Counted from the stretch's first letter, positions 25,873 to 39,337 are shown. The stretch is DNA of 64,000 nucleotides from Verrucomicrobiota bacterium (GCA_023450935.1 JAEXGH010000001.1:1-64000); one strand, 5' to 3'. Program-made: numbers and translations. Notes: a model not told the origin generated them from the letters alone.

Positions 25873-27522
25873 ATGCCGCGCTTTTGGAAATATCCCGTAT
25901 TCCCCCTTTTCGCCGCGCTTGTTTTGGCGATTGCCGTTGCGGGCGTTGCCGATTTGCGCGCGTTTTCGGGCGGGTTTGTTTTGTCCGCCGTTTTCTTTGC
26001 CGCGGCGGAGGTTTTTGCGGCGTCGCTTTCGTTTTTCGGATTGGGCGCAGTTCGGGCGCGCAGGCTTAGGCGCGCGCTGCTTGCCGCGTGCGTATTCTGC
26101 GGGGGCGTGGCGTATTTTTACTGGCGCGTTCCGCCCAATCCCCGCTCCGATTTTCCGCCGACAGAGGTGGCGTTCACTGGGCGCATACGCGAGGTATCGG
26201 AGAGCGCAAGGGGCAATCTTTACGGGGTTTTGACTGTCGAAAAATGCGGGCTCGATTTTCTTGAGGGCGCGCAAAGCTGGTTTATGTTTGCCAATCCCAA
26301 ACGCGGAGAAAAGACAGAAATGCCGCGCCTTAAACGCGGCGATGTCGTGCGGGCGCGCGGGTCGGTGAAATCGGTGGCGGAAAACGAGCCCAGCGCGTGG
26401 TCGGGCAGGCTGGGCGCGGACAATTCCTTCAACAAATACCTTGCGGGGCGGTTCGTTTATTTCAAGGCGTTCGCATTCCCTGAGAACGTCCGAGTGGTTG
26501 AATTTTCGCGCGAAAAACGTTTGGGAGATTTACTTGCCGAGCACATAAAAGTAGCGTTGGGTGCAAATATCTCGGTCACGTATTCCGCGGCGGACACGCT
26601 GGAGTCGATGTTTTTGGGCGACAAATCGAGCCTGACAAACGTCCAGAAGGAGAATTTCAAAAAGACGGGCACAATGCACATCTTCGCCGTGAGCGGTCTG
26701 CATATGTCTATTGTGGCACTTGCTCTCTACGGAATTTGCACCGTGCTGTGCATTCCGTTTAAGTGGCGCGCGGCGGTTGCGCTGCCCGTTCTGTTTTTGT
26801 ATGTGGCCGCGTGCCAGTTTCCGCCGTCGGCGGTGCGCGCGTTCATTATGGTGGCGGCATTCTGGATTGCAGCCACGTTTTCGCGCGGCTCGGGCGGGGC
26901 AAATTCGCTGATGTGGTCGGCGGTCGTTTCGCTGCTTGTGTCGCCGACTTCGCTTTTTTCGGCGGGGTTTCAGTTGTCGTATTCTGTGGTGGCGGCGTTG
27001 TTTTTGTATTCGTTCCCCGTCTTTTCGGAGTTCGAAAACCGTTTTTCGGCGTCGATTGCGGGCGGAAAATTTTTCGGTTTGCGGAGGGGAATTTTTTCAA
27101 TCGTTGTGGGCGGGCTTTGTATGGCGATGGGCTCGGCGTGCGTTGCAATGCCGATTTCCGCGTATTGGTTCGGGACGTTTTCGCTTTCGGGCGTGCTGCT
27201 TTCGCCGTTGTTTGTGTCGCTTGCAACGGCAGCGGTTTCCCTCGCGGTTTTGGGGGTTTTGCTGCCGTCTGTTGCGGGAGGATTTTTAGCGTGCGCGGCG
27301 TCGTTTTTCGCCTTCCTTACCGACTATTCCGCGGGGGTTTTTGCCGATAATTTCGCGTTCATGATTGATGCGAAAATCAATAGCGGCGTTTTGTGCACGT
27401 TCTTTGTGTGCCTTGTTTTCGCCGGGTTTGCGGCGTGCGCAAAACTGAATATTTGGTTGCGCTTTTGCGTAGTTCCCGCAATCGTTTTGGCTGTAATGGT
27501 TATGATATGGATTTTTGCATAA
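25873..27522 (+). CDS. ComEC/Rec2-family membrane protein
   Basis: Inner-membrane channel family that takes up single-stranded DNA in natural transformation. 549 residues with many hydrophobic segments: two or three at the N-terminus (about 8-75), a soluble DUF4131-like part with FTGRIREVSESARGNLYGVLTV, and the competence domain with the family hallmark HIFAVSGLHMSIVALAL (about 270-286) and further segments to the C-terminus. There is no metallo-beta-lactamase domain at the end, so this is the short form of the family. It overlaps the start of tilS. No other competence gene is adjacent, although a pilus-type ATPase cluster lies at 10138-14791. Confidence 0.88.
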   Translation: MPRFWKYPVFPLFAALVLAIAVAGVADLRAFSGGFVLSAVFFAAAEVFAASLSFFGLGAVRARRLRRALLAACVFCGGVAYFYWRVPPNPRSDFPPTEVAFTGRIREVSESARGNLYGVLTVEKCGLDFLEGAQSWFMFANPKRGEKTEMPRLKRGDVVRARGSVKSVAENEPSAWSGRLGADNSFNKYLAGRFVYFKAFAFPENVRVVEFSREKRLGDLLAEHIKVALGANISVTYSAADTLESMFLGDKSSLTNVQKENFKKTGTMHIFAVSGLHMSIVALALYGICTVLCIPFKWRAAVALPVLFLYVAACQFPPSAVRAFIMVAAFWIAATFSRGSGGANSLMWSAVVSLLVSPTSLFSAGFQLSYSVVAALFLYSFPVFSEFENRFSASIAGGKFFGLRRGIFSIVVGGLCMAMGSACVAMPISAYWFGTFSLSGVLLSPLFVSLATAAVSLAVLGVLLPSVAGGFLACAASFFAFLTDYSAGVFADNFAFMIDAKINSGVLCTFFVCLVFAGFAACAKLNIWLRFCVVPAIVLAVMVMIWIFA

Positions 27523-28925
27523 ACAACAAAAAATTTTGCGCCGACTTCGAAAAATCGGCGATGGACGAAATTGCTTCGGCGTTGCGCGGCGGTGCGCGCG
27601 TGGGCGTCGCGTGCTCGGGAGGGGCCGATTCGGTTTTCGCCCTGCTTGCAATGCTCGACGTTTTCGGCGGGGCAGGCGGTTCTTTTGCGGCGCTTCACTT
27701 CAACCATAAAGCCCGCGAAACGTCGGAGCGCGACGAGCGTTTTGTGCGGAATTTGTGCGAACGTCTCGGCGTAAAGTTCGTTTCGGCGTCTGCGAAGGCG
27801 TTTTGCCGCACGCGCACCGAGGCGGAGTTCCGCGCAATGCGTCTTGATTTTTTCAAGTCCGCCTGCGCGGACGAAAACATCGCCGTGCTCGTTCAGGGAC
27901 ACCACTTGGGCGACGCCGCGGAGACTGTAGTAATGCGCCTTTGCAGGGGGGCGGGAACGGCGGGACTGTCCGCGCCCGCGCCCGTTTCGCGGCTCGGGGG
28001 AATTGTTTTTGCAAGGCCGCTTTTGCTGATTACAAAGGCGGAAATAAAGTCGGTGCTCTCCGCCGCGGGCGTCGGTTGGTGCGAAGACGAAACGAACGCC
28101 CAAAACGTGCACCTGCGCAACAAAATCCGCAACGGCGTTTTGCCCCTGCTTGAGAGTCTGCCTAATTTCTATCGGGGAGTGGCCCGTTCCCAACGCCTTT
28201 TGCGCGAGGACGCCGCCGCCCTCGACGGGCTTTTTGCCGAATTGTTCGACCAATCTTCCGCCTCCTCTCCCGAAATTCCGCTTTCTCCGCCCCTGCTTGA
28301 AACGCGCGCTTTTTTGCGGCGCGCCGTGCTGGCGGTTTTGTCGGCTCACGGACTTTCGGAAAAAATAAGGGCATCGGCGGTGGACGCTTTTTTGGAAGAC
28401 ATTTCCGCCGCGGCGGTGTCCAAAGACCGATGCGCCAAAACTTCGGCGGGCGAAATGATGCTTGAGTTTACCGCCGCCGACGGGCTTTTGCGCGTGTATC
28501 GAAGCGCGGGCATGGGCGAATTTTGCGCGGAATCGGGGCTGGGCAGGGTGGCTTTGCCCGACGGACGGACGCTTTCCATAAAAAAGATTACGCTCGGTTC
28601 GGAAAAACGCGCCGCTATTTTGGCGGGGCAAAACGACGACTCGGTTCGCGCTTATCTTGACATTTCCTGTTTAGGCGACCTCAAAAAGGACGCGCTCACG
28701 ATTCGCTCGCGCCGTGCCGGCGACGCCTACGCGCCAATCGGCAGAAAGACCCCGAAGAAAATCGGGGAGCTTTTGAACGCAAAAAAAGTTCCGATTTCGA
28801 AACGAAGTTCCGTATTTGTTGTCTGTAATAAAAAGGGCGAAATTCTGTGGGCCCCCCCAGCCGCCTGTGCCGACAAATACAGACTGACGAATTCGTCGGT
28901 TGCATTAGAATTGACCTTGCTTTAA
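27507..28925 (+). CDS. tilS: tRNA(Ile)-lysidine synthetase
   Basis: Makes lysidine at the wobble C of tRNA-Ile (CAU) so that it reads AUA; essential in most bacteria. 472 residues from the ATG at 27507. A start 54 bases downstream at 27561 is possible. The PP-loop ACSGGADSVFALLAML is at about 33-48, with further N-type ATP pyrophosphatase features (ALHFNHKAR, VLVQGHHLGDAAETVVMRL with HxxDDxxET-like positions, VGWCEDETN). The C-terminal part near 400 has TIRSRRAGDAYAPIG, typical of the TilS C-terminal domain. The start overlaps the ComEC stop by 16 bases. Confidence 0.9.
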   Translation: MDFCINNKKFCADFEKSAMDEIASALRGGARVGVACSGGADSVFALLAMLDVFGGAGGSFAALHFNHKARETSERDERFVRNLCERLGVKFVSASAKAFCRTRTEAEFRAMRLDFFKSACADENIAVLVQGHHLGDAAETVVMRLCRGAGTAGLSAPAPVSRLGGIVFARPLLLITKAEIKSVLSAAGVGWCEDETNAQNVHLRNKIRNGVLPLLESLPNFYRGVARSQRLLREDAAALDGLFAELFDQSSASSPEIPLSPPLLETRAFLRRAVLAVLSAHGLSEKIRASAVDAFLEDISAAAVSKDRCAKTSAGEMMLEFTAADGLLRVYRSAGMGEFCAESGLGRVALPDGRTLSIKKITLGSEKRAAILAGQNDDSVRAYLDISCLGDLKKDALTIRSRRAGDAYAPIGRKTPKKIGELLNAKKVPISKRSSVFVVCNKKGEILWAPPAACADKYRLTNSSVALELTLL

Positions 28926-28948
28926 CAATAGTTTTTAAATCTGAGCGA

Positions 28949-30961
28949 ATGAACAAAAAAGAGGACAAAATTTTTGTTGCAAAGCCCTACTTTGTGTGGC
29001 TGTGCATTGCCGCCATCGTTGCGGCCTTGGTGTGGCTGCCCGACAACGCGGGCGCGAAAGTCGCAAACTTCGACATCAAAAAACTCGCCGAGGCCGTCAA
29101 AAACGATTCGGTCGTGGAGCTTGTCGTGCGTGCCGACCCCAATGCGGGAAAGGACTGGTATGCCGTTTCGGGCAAGATAAAAAATCCCATTTACGGAATG
29201 GACAGCGCGGCCAAGAACGTTCCGCGCACGCTCCCGTTCAGATTCGAAGGCAGAATCACCGACGAACTTTACAAAAAAATATCCGACCCTTCCGCGCCGT
29301 GGGAGATAAAGGAAGAGCCGGCAAGCACGTTTTGGGGCAATATGCTAATCAGCGTTTTGCCGGTTCTTCTCGTAATGGGTGTGCTGTATTTCTTCTTTGC
29401 GCGGCAGATTCGCGGCGGCACAAGGGGGGCATTGGATTTCGGCAAAAGCCGCGCGCGCCTGATTTCGCCCGACGAAAACAACACGACTTTCGCCGACGTT
29501 GCCGGTTGCGACGAATCGAAAGAGGAGGTTGCCGAGGTTGTCGAATTTTTGAAAAACCCAAAGCGTTTCAACGAAATCGGCGCGAAGATTCCCAAGGGCG
29601 TGCTTATGGTGGGCCCCCCCGGAACGGGTAAAACACTGCTTGCGCGGGCAGTCGCGGGCGAGGCCGACGTGCCGTTCTTTTCAATCAGCGGCTCGGATTT
29701 TGTGGAAATGTTCGTTGGTGTGGGCGCCGCGCGCGTGCGCGATATGTTCGACCAAGCCAAGAAAAACGCCCCGTGCCTTGTTTTCATCGACGAAATCGAC
29801 GCCGTAGGCCGCAAGCGCGGCGTAGGCAACGGAAGCGGCAACGACGAGCGCGAGCAGACGCTCAATTCGCTGCTGGTCGAGATGGACGGCTTCGATGTCC
29901 ACAGCGGAATAATAGTCATAGCCGCGACCAACCGCCCCGATGTTTTGGACAGGGCTTTGCTGCGTCCCGGCCGTTTCGACAGGCAGGTTGTAGTAGACTT
30001 GCCGGACGTAAAGGGCAGGGAGGAGATTCTGAAAATCCACGCAAAGAAAGTGAAGCTTGCAGACGGCGTCGATTTGGCGCGCGTGGCAAAGTTAACCCCC
30101 GGAAGCTCCGGTGCGGATTTGGAAAATCTCATTAACGAGGCGGCTATTTTGGCGGCGCGCCGTCGGGAAAAACTCGTCACAAACGAAGATATCGACGAAG
30201 CGCGCGACAAAGTTTTCTTCGGCAAGGAGCGCAGGAAAATTATGGACGACGACCAAAAGCGGCTCACCGCCTACCACGAGGCGGGGCACGCCCTCGTTCA
30301 GGCGGTCATCGCCGACGGCAAAGACAAAATCCACAAAGTCACGATAATTCCGCGCGGGCAGAGCCTTGGCTCTACAATGTTCTTCCCCGTCAAGGACGAA
30401 TACACGTCGTCGAGGAATTCGCTGCAAAACTACATTTGTATGTGTCTGGGCGGACGCGCAGCCGAGGAGGTCGTTTTCGGCGACATCACAAACGGCGCGG
30501 CGTGCGACATCAAGCAGGCTACAAAGACGGCCCGCCAAATGGTGTGCGACTGGGGTATGAGCCGCTTGGGAGCGGTTTCGCTCTCTGACGACAACACCGA
30601 CGACTACGTTTTCGCTAAGCCCATCAGCGAAAAAACCGCCGAAAGCGTTGACGCCGAAGTTTCGGGAATAATCGACGACCAACTCAAGCGCGCCGTCGCA
30701 ATACTCGCCGAGCGCCGGGCCAATCTGGACTTGATTGCCTCCGAGCTGCTTTTGCGCGAAACAATCGACGGCGACGACGTATACGCCATTGTCCGCGGAG
30801 AATTTGTCCCGACCAATCCGCAGGAGTGGCTCGACAAAAAACGGCGCGAGGAAGACGCGCTGCGGGAACGCAAAGCCGAAGCGGAAAAGGCGGAACGTTC
30901 GGCAGACGGCGCGAAGAACAAGCCCGATTCGGCTTCGCCAGTCGAGCTTGCCAACGCGTAG
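28949..30961 (+). CDS. ftsH: ATP-dependent zinc metalloprotease FtsH
   Basis: Membrane-bound AAA+ protease that degrades unfolded and regulatory proteins. 670 residues from [10 protein letters not shown]; an upstream in-frame extension of 34 codons overlaps tilS and is rejected. Transmembrane segments lie near 14-30 and 130-150, flanking the periplasmic domain. The AAA domain has Walker A GPPGTGKT (about 222), Walker [16 protein letters not shown] and the second region of homology [20 protein letters not shown]. The protease site HEAGH is at about 442, with a downstream Asp in the M41 domain ([16 protein letters not shown]). The C-terminus is charged and disordered. A terminator follows at 31011. 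Confidence 0.96.
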   Translation: MNKKEDKIFVAKPYFVWLCIAAIVAALVWLPDNAGAKVANFDIKKLAEAVKNDSVVELVVRADPNAGKDWYAVSGKIKNPIYGMDSAAKNVPRTLPFRFEGRITDELYKKISDPSAPWEIKEEPASTFWGNMLISVLPVLLVMGVLYFFFARQIRGGTRGALDFGKSRARLISPDENNTTFADVAGCDESKEEVAEVVEFLKNPKRFNEIGAKIPKGVLMVGPPGTGKTLLARAVAGEADVPFFSISGSDFVEMFVGVGAARVRDMFDQAKKNAPCLVFIDEIDAVGRKRGVGNGSGNDEREQTLNSLLVEMDGFDVHSGIIVIAATNRPDVLDRALLRPGRFDRQVVVDLPDVKGREEILKIHAKKVKLADGVDLARVAKLTPGSSGADLENLINEAAILAARRREKLVTNEDIDEARDKVFFGKERRKIMDDDQKRLTAYHEAGHALVQAVIADGKDKIHKVTIIPRGQSLGSTMFFPVKDEYTSSRNSLQNYICMCLGGRAAEEVVFGDITNGAACDIKQATKTARQMVCDWGMSRLGAVSLSDDNTDDYVFAKPISEKTAESVDAEVSGIIDDQLKRAVAILAERRANLDLIASELLLRETIDGDDVYAIVRGEFVPTNPQEWLDKKRREEDALRERKAEAEKAERSADGAKNKPDSASPVELANA

Positions 30962-31010
30962 GTTCGGCTCGATTTGTAAAAGAGTTTGCCGCCCTGTTTA
31001 GGCGGCGCGG

Positions 31011-31036
31011 AAAGCCCGATTTTTCGGGCTTTTTTG
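31011..31036 (+). terminator. Rho-independent terminator after ftsH
   Basis: Stem AAAGCCCGA (31011-31019) with TCGGGCTTT (31024-31032), T-rich loop and T-run, 50 bases after the ftsH stop. It faces the gyrA terminator at 31092-31123 in the convergent gap. Confidence 0.9.
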
Positions 31037-31091
31037 CGTTCGGAAATTGAGAACTACACGGTTGTCTATCGGCGGCGGGCGCAGTTTGCGC

Positions 31092-31123
31092 AAAAAAAGG
31101 ACGCCCCGCAGGAGCGTCCTTTT
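31092..31123 (-). terminator. Rho-independent terminator after gyrA
   Basis: Stem AAAAGGACGC (31095-31104) with GCGTCCTTTT (31114-31123). On the minus strand it is followed by further T, and it lies 22 bases after the gyrA stop. Confidence 0.88.
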
Positions 31124-31144
31124 GCTTTTCAATTTTTATTCGAA

Positions 31145-33634
31145 CTATTCGCCGTCGGCGGGTGCGTCTGTGGGCGATTCCGCATCGGGAGATGCCGAAT
31201 CCGCAACAGTGTCGGAGTCGCGAATGTCGATTATCCGGCAGATACCGATGAGGCTGTCGCCGTCGGCGAGGTTTATCAGGCGCACGCCCTGCGTTGTTCT
31301 GCCTATTACTCTCACGTCCTTTACCGGCGAGCGAACCGCCTGTCCGTGCAGCGTGAACATCATAATTTCGTCGTCTTCGCGAACCGAGAGCGCGCCCGCA
31401 ACGCCGTTTGTTTTCATTGCAATTACGCCCGAACCACCGCGGTTTTGAATGCGGTATTCGTCGTAGGCGGAACGCTTGCCCTGACCGTTTTCGCCCGCTA
31501 TGAGCAGGGTGGAATTTTCGTCCACGACAACAATCGCTTTTACGCAGTCGTTGTCCTTTTTAAGCGTTACGCCGCGGACGCCGCGCGTGTCGCGGCTGAG
31601 TGCGCGCAGATCGGCCTCGTTGAAGCGTATTGACATGCCCTCGTGGGTTACAAGTATTATGTGGGCTTCGGGCTCTACCATCACGACGCCGATGAGGTCG
31701 TCGCCTTCGTCGAGGGCTATGCCCTTTATGCCGCCCTTTCGGCAATTCTTGTATTCGGAAAGCATTGTCTTTTTGACCACGCCGTTTTTGGTTGCCATAA
31801 CAAGCGCGTGCTTTTCGTCGTCGAGGTTTTTGGTGCAAATCATTGCGGCTATTTTCTCGTCGGCTTTGAGGTCGAGAACGTTCTTTATGGAACGCCCCTT
31901 CGACACGCGGCTTCCCTCGGGGATTTCGTAGACTTTTTCAACATACACGCGGCCGTTGTTCATAAAGAACATGATGTAGTCGTGCGTGGAGGCGGTGAAG
32001 ATGTGCTCGATAAAGTCTTCGTCGTATTGCCCGCTGCCGATTACTCCCTTGCCGCCGCGCTTTTGCGAGCGGTATGAGCTTATGCTTGTGCGCTTGATAA
32101 ATCCGTTGTGCGAGACGCTGATTATGCAGCCTTCGTTCGCGATAACGTCCTCCATTTTGAACTCTCCCTCCGCGGCGATAAGCTGCGTGCGGCGTTCGGA
32201 ATGGTATTTGTCGCGCATGACGACAAGCTCCTTTTTGATGACGCTCAGCAGTTTCTTTTCGTTGGCGAGAATTGAGCGGTATTCCTCTATCGTTCTCATC
32301 AATTCCATATACTCCTGCTCTATTTTCTCGCGTTCCATACCCGTCAACTGGTGCAGGCGCAAGTCCAAGATTGCGTTCGCCTGACGTTCAGTGAGGGGAT
32401 ATTTGTCCATCAACGCCGAGCGCGCGGTGTCGCGGTCCTTGGAGGCGCGTATTATTTTGATGAAGTCGTCGAGGTTGTTGAGCGCGATTTTGTAGCCCTC
32501 CAAGATGTGTGCGCGGTCTTCCGCCTTCCTGAGCAGGAATTTCGTTCTGCGGTATACTACTTCGCGGCGGTGTTCTATGTAGCACTCAAGCATTTCCTTT
32601 ATGTTCATCTGCTTGGGCTTGCGCTTGTCCAACGCCAGCATTATCACGCCGAACGACGACTCCAGCTGCGTGTGTTTGAACAGCTTGTTAAGCACAACTC
32701 TGGGGGCTTCTCCGCGCTTGAGCTCTATTACAAGGCGCGTGTTTTCGTCGGATTCGTTGCGGATATCGCTTACTTCGGTGAGGATTTTGTCGTTGACCAA
32801 GTGGGCGATGTTTTCGACCAGCGCGTTGCGGTTTACGTTGTAGGGAATTTCCGTGATGACGATTTGCTCCTTGCCGTTTTTAAGCTCTTCTACCGTAGCA
32901 ACACCGCGCACTTTCACAATGCCGCGCCCCGTTTTCATATAGTTTTCAATGCCCGCTTTGCCCACAATCACGCCGCCCGTGGGGAAGTCGGGCCCCTTGA
33001 TTACGTTCATCAGCTCCGAAATCGGCAGGGACGGGTTGTCGATAAGCATGCACGTTCCGTCGATAAGCTCCGTGAGGTTGTGCGGGGGAATGTTTGTTGT
33101 CATACCGACTGCTATGCCCGTAGAGCCGTTCATCAGAAGCGACGGCACTGCAGCGGGAAGGACGGTCGGCTCGGAGATTGTCTCCTTGTAGTTGGGCATA
33201 AAATCGACGGTGTCGCAGTCGATGTCCGAAAGGAGGTCTTCGGAAATTTCCGCCAGTTTACATTCGGTATAACGGTAGGCGGCGGGCGGATCGCCTTCGA
33301 TTGAACCGAAGTTGCCCTGCGGCATCACGAGCGGATAGCGCATAACCCAGTCCTGCGCGAGGCGCGCAAGGGTGTCGTATACGGAACTGTCGCCGTGGGG
33401 GTGGTAATTTTTGAGCACTTCGCCCACGACACCCGCGCACTTGTCGAAGGCGCGGTTGTGCAGAAGGCCCTCGCGGAACATCGCGTAGAGCACGCGGCGT
33501 TGCACGGGCTTTAGGCCGTCGCGCGCGTCGGGCAGGGCTCTGGAAATGATAACCGACATCGAGTAGTCGATGTAGGCGCTTTGCATAATCTGCGTTATGC
33601 TCGATTCTATGATTTTTTCGTTTTCGGTATACAT
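31145..33634 (-). CDS. gyrA: DNA gyrase subunit A
   Basis: Breakage-reunion subunit of gyrase, which introduces negative supercoils. 829 residues. The catalytic Tyr lies in AAYRYTECKL (about 120). The quinolone-region sequence HPHGDSSVYDTLARL keeps the wild-type-like Ser and Asp equivalent to E. coli 83 and 87. The C-terminal beta-pinwheel contains YRSQKRGGKGVIG, the GyrA-box equivalent, which favours gyrase over topoisomerase IV. The end is acidic (about 25 residues), as in other GyrA tails. It follows gyrB after 18 bases in one operon. Confidence 0.95.
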   Translation of the reverse strand: MYTENEKIIESSITQIMQSAYIDYSMSVIISRALPDARDGLKPVQRRVLYAMFREGLLHNRAFDKCAGVVGEVLKNYHPHGDSSVYDTLARLAQDWVMRYPLVMPQGNFGSIEGDPPAAYRYTECKLAEISEDLLSDIDCDTVDFMPNYKETISEPTVLPAAVPSLLMNGSTGIAVGMTTNIPPHNLTELIDGTCMLIDNPSLPISELMNVIKGPDFPTGGVIVGKAGIENYMKTGRGIVKVRGVATVEELKNGKEQIVITEIPYNVNRNALVENIAHLVNDKILTEVSDIRNESDENTRLVIELKRGEAPRVVLNKLFKHTQLESSFGVIMLALDKRKPKQMNIKEMLECYIEHRREVVYRRTKFLLRKAEDRAHILEGYKIALNNLDDFIKIIRASKDRDTARSALMDKYPLTERQANAILDLRLHQLTGMEREKIEQEYMELMRTIEEYRSILANEKKLLSVIKKELVVMRDKYHSERRTQLIAAEGEFKMEDVIANEGCIISVSHNGFIKRTSISSYRSQKRGGKGVIGSGQYDEDFIEHIFTASTHDYIMFFMNNGRVYVEKVYEIPEGSRVSKGRSIKNVLDLKADEKIAAMICTKNLDDEKHALVMATKNGVVKKTMLSEYKNCRKGGIKGIALDEGDDLIGVVMVEPEAHIILVTHEGMSIRFNEADLRALSRDTRGVRGVTLKKDNDCVKAIVVVDENSTLLIAGENGQGKRSAYDEYRIQNRGGSGVIAMKTNGVAGALSVREDDEIMMFTLHGQAVRSPVKDVRVIGRTTQGVRLINLADGDSLIGICRIIDIRDSDTVADSASPDAESPTDAPADGE

Positions 33635-33652
33635 TGCAAAAATTCCGTTCTG

Positions 33653-36458
<2,806 letters not shown>

Positions 36459-37436
36459 CTACAGCTCGGCGTCGATTACAAGCGGCAGGTGGTCGGAGGG
36501 GTCGATAACTTCGCCCGCCGCGTTTTTGTATTGCGGGCGCAGAATGGAAAACGTTTTTACGCGGACTGAATTTGAAACGAAAATGTGGTCAATGATTTCT
36601 TTGTATGCGCTTTTTTTGGCGGGGTCGAAGCCGATGAACGACGTCTTCTGCATTGCGGGGATTTTTCCCGCCGCCCGCCGCGCCGACTTCATTTCGGGCG
36701 AGGCAAGCAGCAGCTTTATGCAGTCAGCCGCTTCGGTTGCGTTGAAGTCTCCCATTACGAAAAACGGCGTTTCCCCCGCTATTTTGCCGATTTTTTCAAG
36801 CAACAGGCGCGCCGAAAACAACGCTTCCTTGTCGGCATCGTTTTGGCTTACCACAAAGTGGACGTTGAATACGAAAAACCTTTTTGACGTTTTTTTGTCG
36901 GAAAATTCCGCCCAAGTGCAGTGGCGGATTTTATCCCAACGGTCGGAGAGCCAGCAGCCCGACATTTTTTCGGGCGTGGGCGAGAAATAGAACCTGCCGA
37001 GGTTCAGAAGTTCAAACTTGTCGCGCCTATACCACACGGGGTTGTTCATATTCGGCAGAATCAGGTTGCGGTCTTGGAAATTGGGTGTGCGCGCGGCGAA
37101 TTTTTCGGGAGTCTCATCGCCCGTGGGCGTTTCGGCGAACGCATATTCGGGGGCGCGCGCGGCGAGGTATTTCATCTGGAACGCGTAGGGTTCCTGCGCG
37201 GCGCAGATGTCGATTTTTTCGTCGCGCAAAACTTGCATAATGTAGTCTTTGCGGGCGTCCCAAATTTTGAGGTCGTTTGAATTGCGGCAAAACGCCATGT
37301 TGTAGCTTGCAACTCTAAGCGGGAGTTTTCCGCCTTCTGTTTCTGCTTTAATTCCGCATCCGGCGCACAGGGCGAAAACTGCGAACGGGAAAATAAAAAA
37401 TCTAAAAATCCACTCCATATCTCCGTATTCTGGCAT
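36459..37436 (-). CDS. Endonuclease/exonuclease/phosphatase-fold lipoprotein
   Basis: 325 residues from the first ATG; Met7 (37418) is an alternative start. The N-terminus is a lipoprotein signal ending LCAGC. The rest is an EEP-superfamily metal-dependent hydrolase: LRVASYNMAF with the conserved Asn, AAQEPY with the metal-binding Glu, VMGDFNATE with Asp and Asn, and SDHLPLVIDAEL with the terminal Asp-His pair. These cover the full catalytic set. Substrates in this superfamily range from nucleic acids to phospholipids, so the function is open; an envelope location is inferred from the signal. It follows ispG on the same strand after 96 bases. Confidence 0.83.
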   Translation of the reverse strand: MPEYGDMEWIFRFFIFPFAVFALCAGCGIKAETEGGKLPLRVASYNMAFCRNSNDLKIWDARKDYIMQVLRDEKIDICAAQEPYAFQMKYLAARAPEYAFAETPTGDETPEKFAARTPNFQDRNLILPNMNNPVWYRRDKFELLNLGRFYFSPTPEKMSGCWLSDRWDKIRHCTWAEFSDKKTSKRFFVFNVHFVVSQNDADKEALFSARLLLEKIGKIAGETPFFVMGDFNATEAADCIKLLLASPEMKSARRAAGKIPAMQKTSFIGFDPAKKSAYKEIIDHIFVSNSVRVKTFSILRPQYKNAAGEVIDPSDHLPLVIDAEL

Positions 37437-37532
37437 TGTCCCGAGCGCGGGTCAAGGGTTTTCGGCGCAAAAAAACGGCGAACTGCCCGAAGGCGGAACG
37501 CCGGCTTTGAAAACAATAAAACCGCGGCGCGT

Positions 37533-39335
37533 CTATTGTTTGTCGCGCCACTTGCCCTCGGCTTTAATCAGCTCCACGAGGCGTTCTATCGCCTGTTCCT
37601 GCGGAATATTTACGGCTACGCATTTCTTGTTTTTGTATAGGTTGATTTTGTTCGGCGCGCCGCCCACATAACCGAAGTCGGCGTCTGCCATTTCGCCGGG
37701 GCCGTTTACAATGCAGCCCATAACGCCGATTGTAATGTCCTTTAGGTGCGACGTAGCAGCCTCAATTTTGGCTACCGCCTCCTGAATGTTGTAGAGGGTT
37801 CTGCCGCAGCTCGGGCAGGCGATGTATTCGGCTTTGGAACGCCGCGCGCGCGCAGCCTGCAAAATTGCGAGAACGTAGGCGGTGTCTTTTGCGGCGTCGC
37901 CCGAAATTTCCGCCGAAACGATGTCGCCTATTCCATCGACAATCATCGAGCCTATGTAGATTGCCGCTTCGTTGAGTTTTTCAAGCTCCGAAACGTTTTT
38001 GTCTACAAGCTTGGAGTCGTCGAATTTAAGCCAAATGGGGTTTTTGCCGCCGAGCTTTTTAAGCTCCGCCGCAAACGCGCGCGCCTCGCCGACTGCGTGT
38101 TTCCCGCCCACGGGAGCGGGGGCTACAAACACGAGGTTTTCGTCCTCCAAAAGGTGTTTGCATTTGGGCAGCATTTCAGTGGAGATTTCCGCCGCCACGA
38201 CGCCGTTTTTGAGGTCGTCTTCAAGCTTGCAGGGGCATTCGTATTTTCCGAATTTAAGCGTCTTGCCGCCGAGTTGCGCCGAGCCGTTTTCCACGTTCAA
38301 GTCGGCATTTGCGGCTTTGCCGAACGCCGCTGCCGCTGGCACTGCGTTTGCGCCTATTTTGAATTTGCCGCAGTCAATCGAGACCGATTCGCGGCGGTTG
38401 TAGGAGTAGAAATCTATTCCCTCTTCGGGCTGCGCAAGCTGTTTTTGAGACCTTATTTTATCGACGAGCGCCGCTATGTTTTTCGCCACGGGGACTTCCT
38501 CTACGGGGTCTTCGGTGAGCGAAACCCTGATGGTGTCGCCGATGCCGTCGAAGAGGAGGCCGCCTATGCCCATTGCGCTTTTTACGCGCGCGTCAATCCC
38601 GAAGCCCGCCTCCGTGACGCCGAGGTGCAGGGGATAGCTGAACCCCTCCTCCGCCATTCGCTTGGCGGCAAGGCGGTATGTTTGCGTCATAACGCGCGTG
38701 TTGCTTGATTTGAACGAGAAGAGGAAATTGTGGAAATCCTCATCGCGGCAAATTCGGGCAAATTCGAAAGCGGCCTCAACCATTCCGTAGGAAGTGTCGC
38801 CGTAGCGGCGCACGATTCTGTCTGAGAGCGAGCCGTGGTTTGTGCCTATGCGGATTGCCCTTCCAAGCTCCTTGCAGCGGCGCACAAGCGGCACGAATTT
38901 TTCGCGGACTTTTTCGAGCTCCGCCTCGTATTCGGCGTCGGTATATTCGGCTTTTCCGTCGAGGCGTTTGTCGGTGAAGTTTCCCGGGTTGACGCGGATT
39001 TTCTCGACGTGCTCGACAGCCTCCATCGCCGTCTGCGGCAGGAAGTGTATGTCGGCCACGAGCGGGTTGGAAAATCCCGCCGCCCTGAATTTTTTTGAAA
39101 TGTCTTTGAGGGCGCGCGCTGCTTCGAGGTTTTGCGCGGTCAGGCGGATTATCCGGCAGCCCGCCTCCGCCAGCTGAATGCACTGCTTGACCGACGCGTC
39201 CACGTCGGCCGTTTTTGTGTTAGTCATCGACTGCACCACGACGGGCGCGCCGCCGCCGATTTTCACTCCGCCCACGTCCACTTGGCGGTTGGTTGTCGGC
39301 ACGCAATTTACTCTCGATTTACAGTAGCTTTCCAT
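37533..39335 (-). CDS. ispG: 4-hydroxy-3-methylbut-2-enyl diphosphate synthase, long form
   Basis: Iron-sulfur enzyme of the non-mevalonate isoprenoid pathway; reductively converts the cyclic diphosphate MEcPP to HMBPP. 600 residues against about 370 in E. coli: this is the long form with an extra middle domain (about 270-480), as known from plants, Chlamydiae and Bacteroidota. The N-terminal barrel has VVQSMTNTKTADVDASV. The C-terminal cluster domain has CPSCGRTLYNIQ and MGCIVNGPGEMADADFGYVGG, giving the three 4Fe-4S Cys. It begins two bases after rseP ends, in one operon with dxr. Confidence 0.95.
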   Translation of the reverse strand: MESYCKSRVNCVPTTNRQVDVGGVKIGGGAPVVVQSMTNTKTADVDASVKQCIQLAEAGCRIIRLTAQNLEAARALKDISKKFRAAGFSNPLVADIHFLPQTAMEAVEHVEKIRVNPGNFTDKRLDGKAEYTDAEYEAELEKVREKFVPLVRRCKELGRAIRIGTNHGSLSDRIVRRYGDTSYGMVEAAFEFARICRDEDFHNFLFSFKSSNTRVMTQTYRLAAKRMAEEGFSYPLHLGVTEAGFGIDARVKSAMGIGGLLFDGIGDTIRVSLTEDPVEEVPVAKNIAALVDKIRSQKQLAQPEEGIDFYSYNRRESVSIDCGKFKIGANAVPAAAAFGKAANADLNVENGSAQLGGKTLKFGKYECPCKLEDDLKNGVVAAEISTEMLPKCKHLLEDENLVFVAPAPVGGKHAVGEARAFAAELKKLGGKNPIWLKFDDSKLVDKNVSELEKLNEAAIYIGSMIVDGIGDIVSAEISGDAAKDTAYVLAILQAARARRSKAEYIACPSCGRTLYNIQEAVAKIEAATSHLKDITIGVMGCIVNGPGEMADADFGYVGGAPNKINLYKNKKCVAVNIPQEQAIERLVELIKAEGKWRDKQ

Positions 39336-39337
39336 AG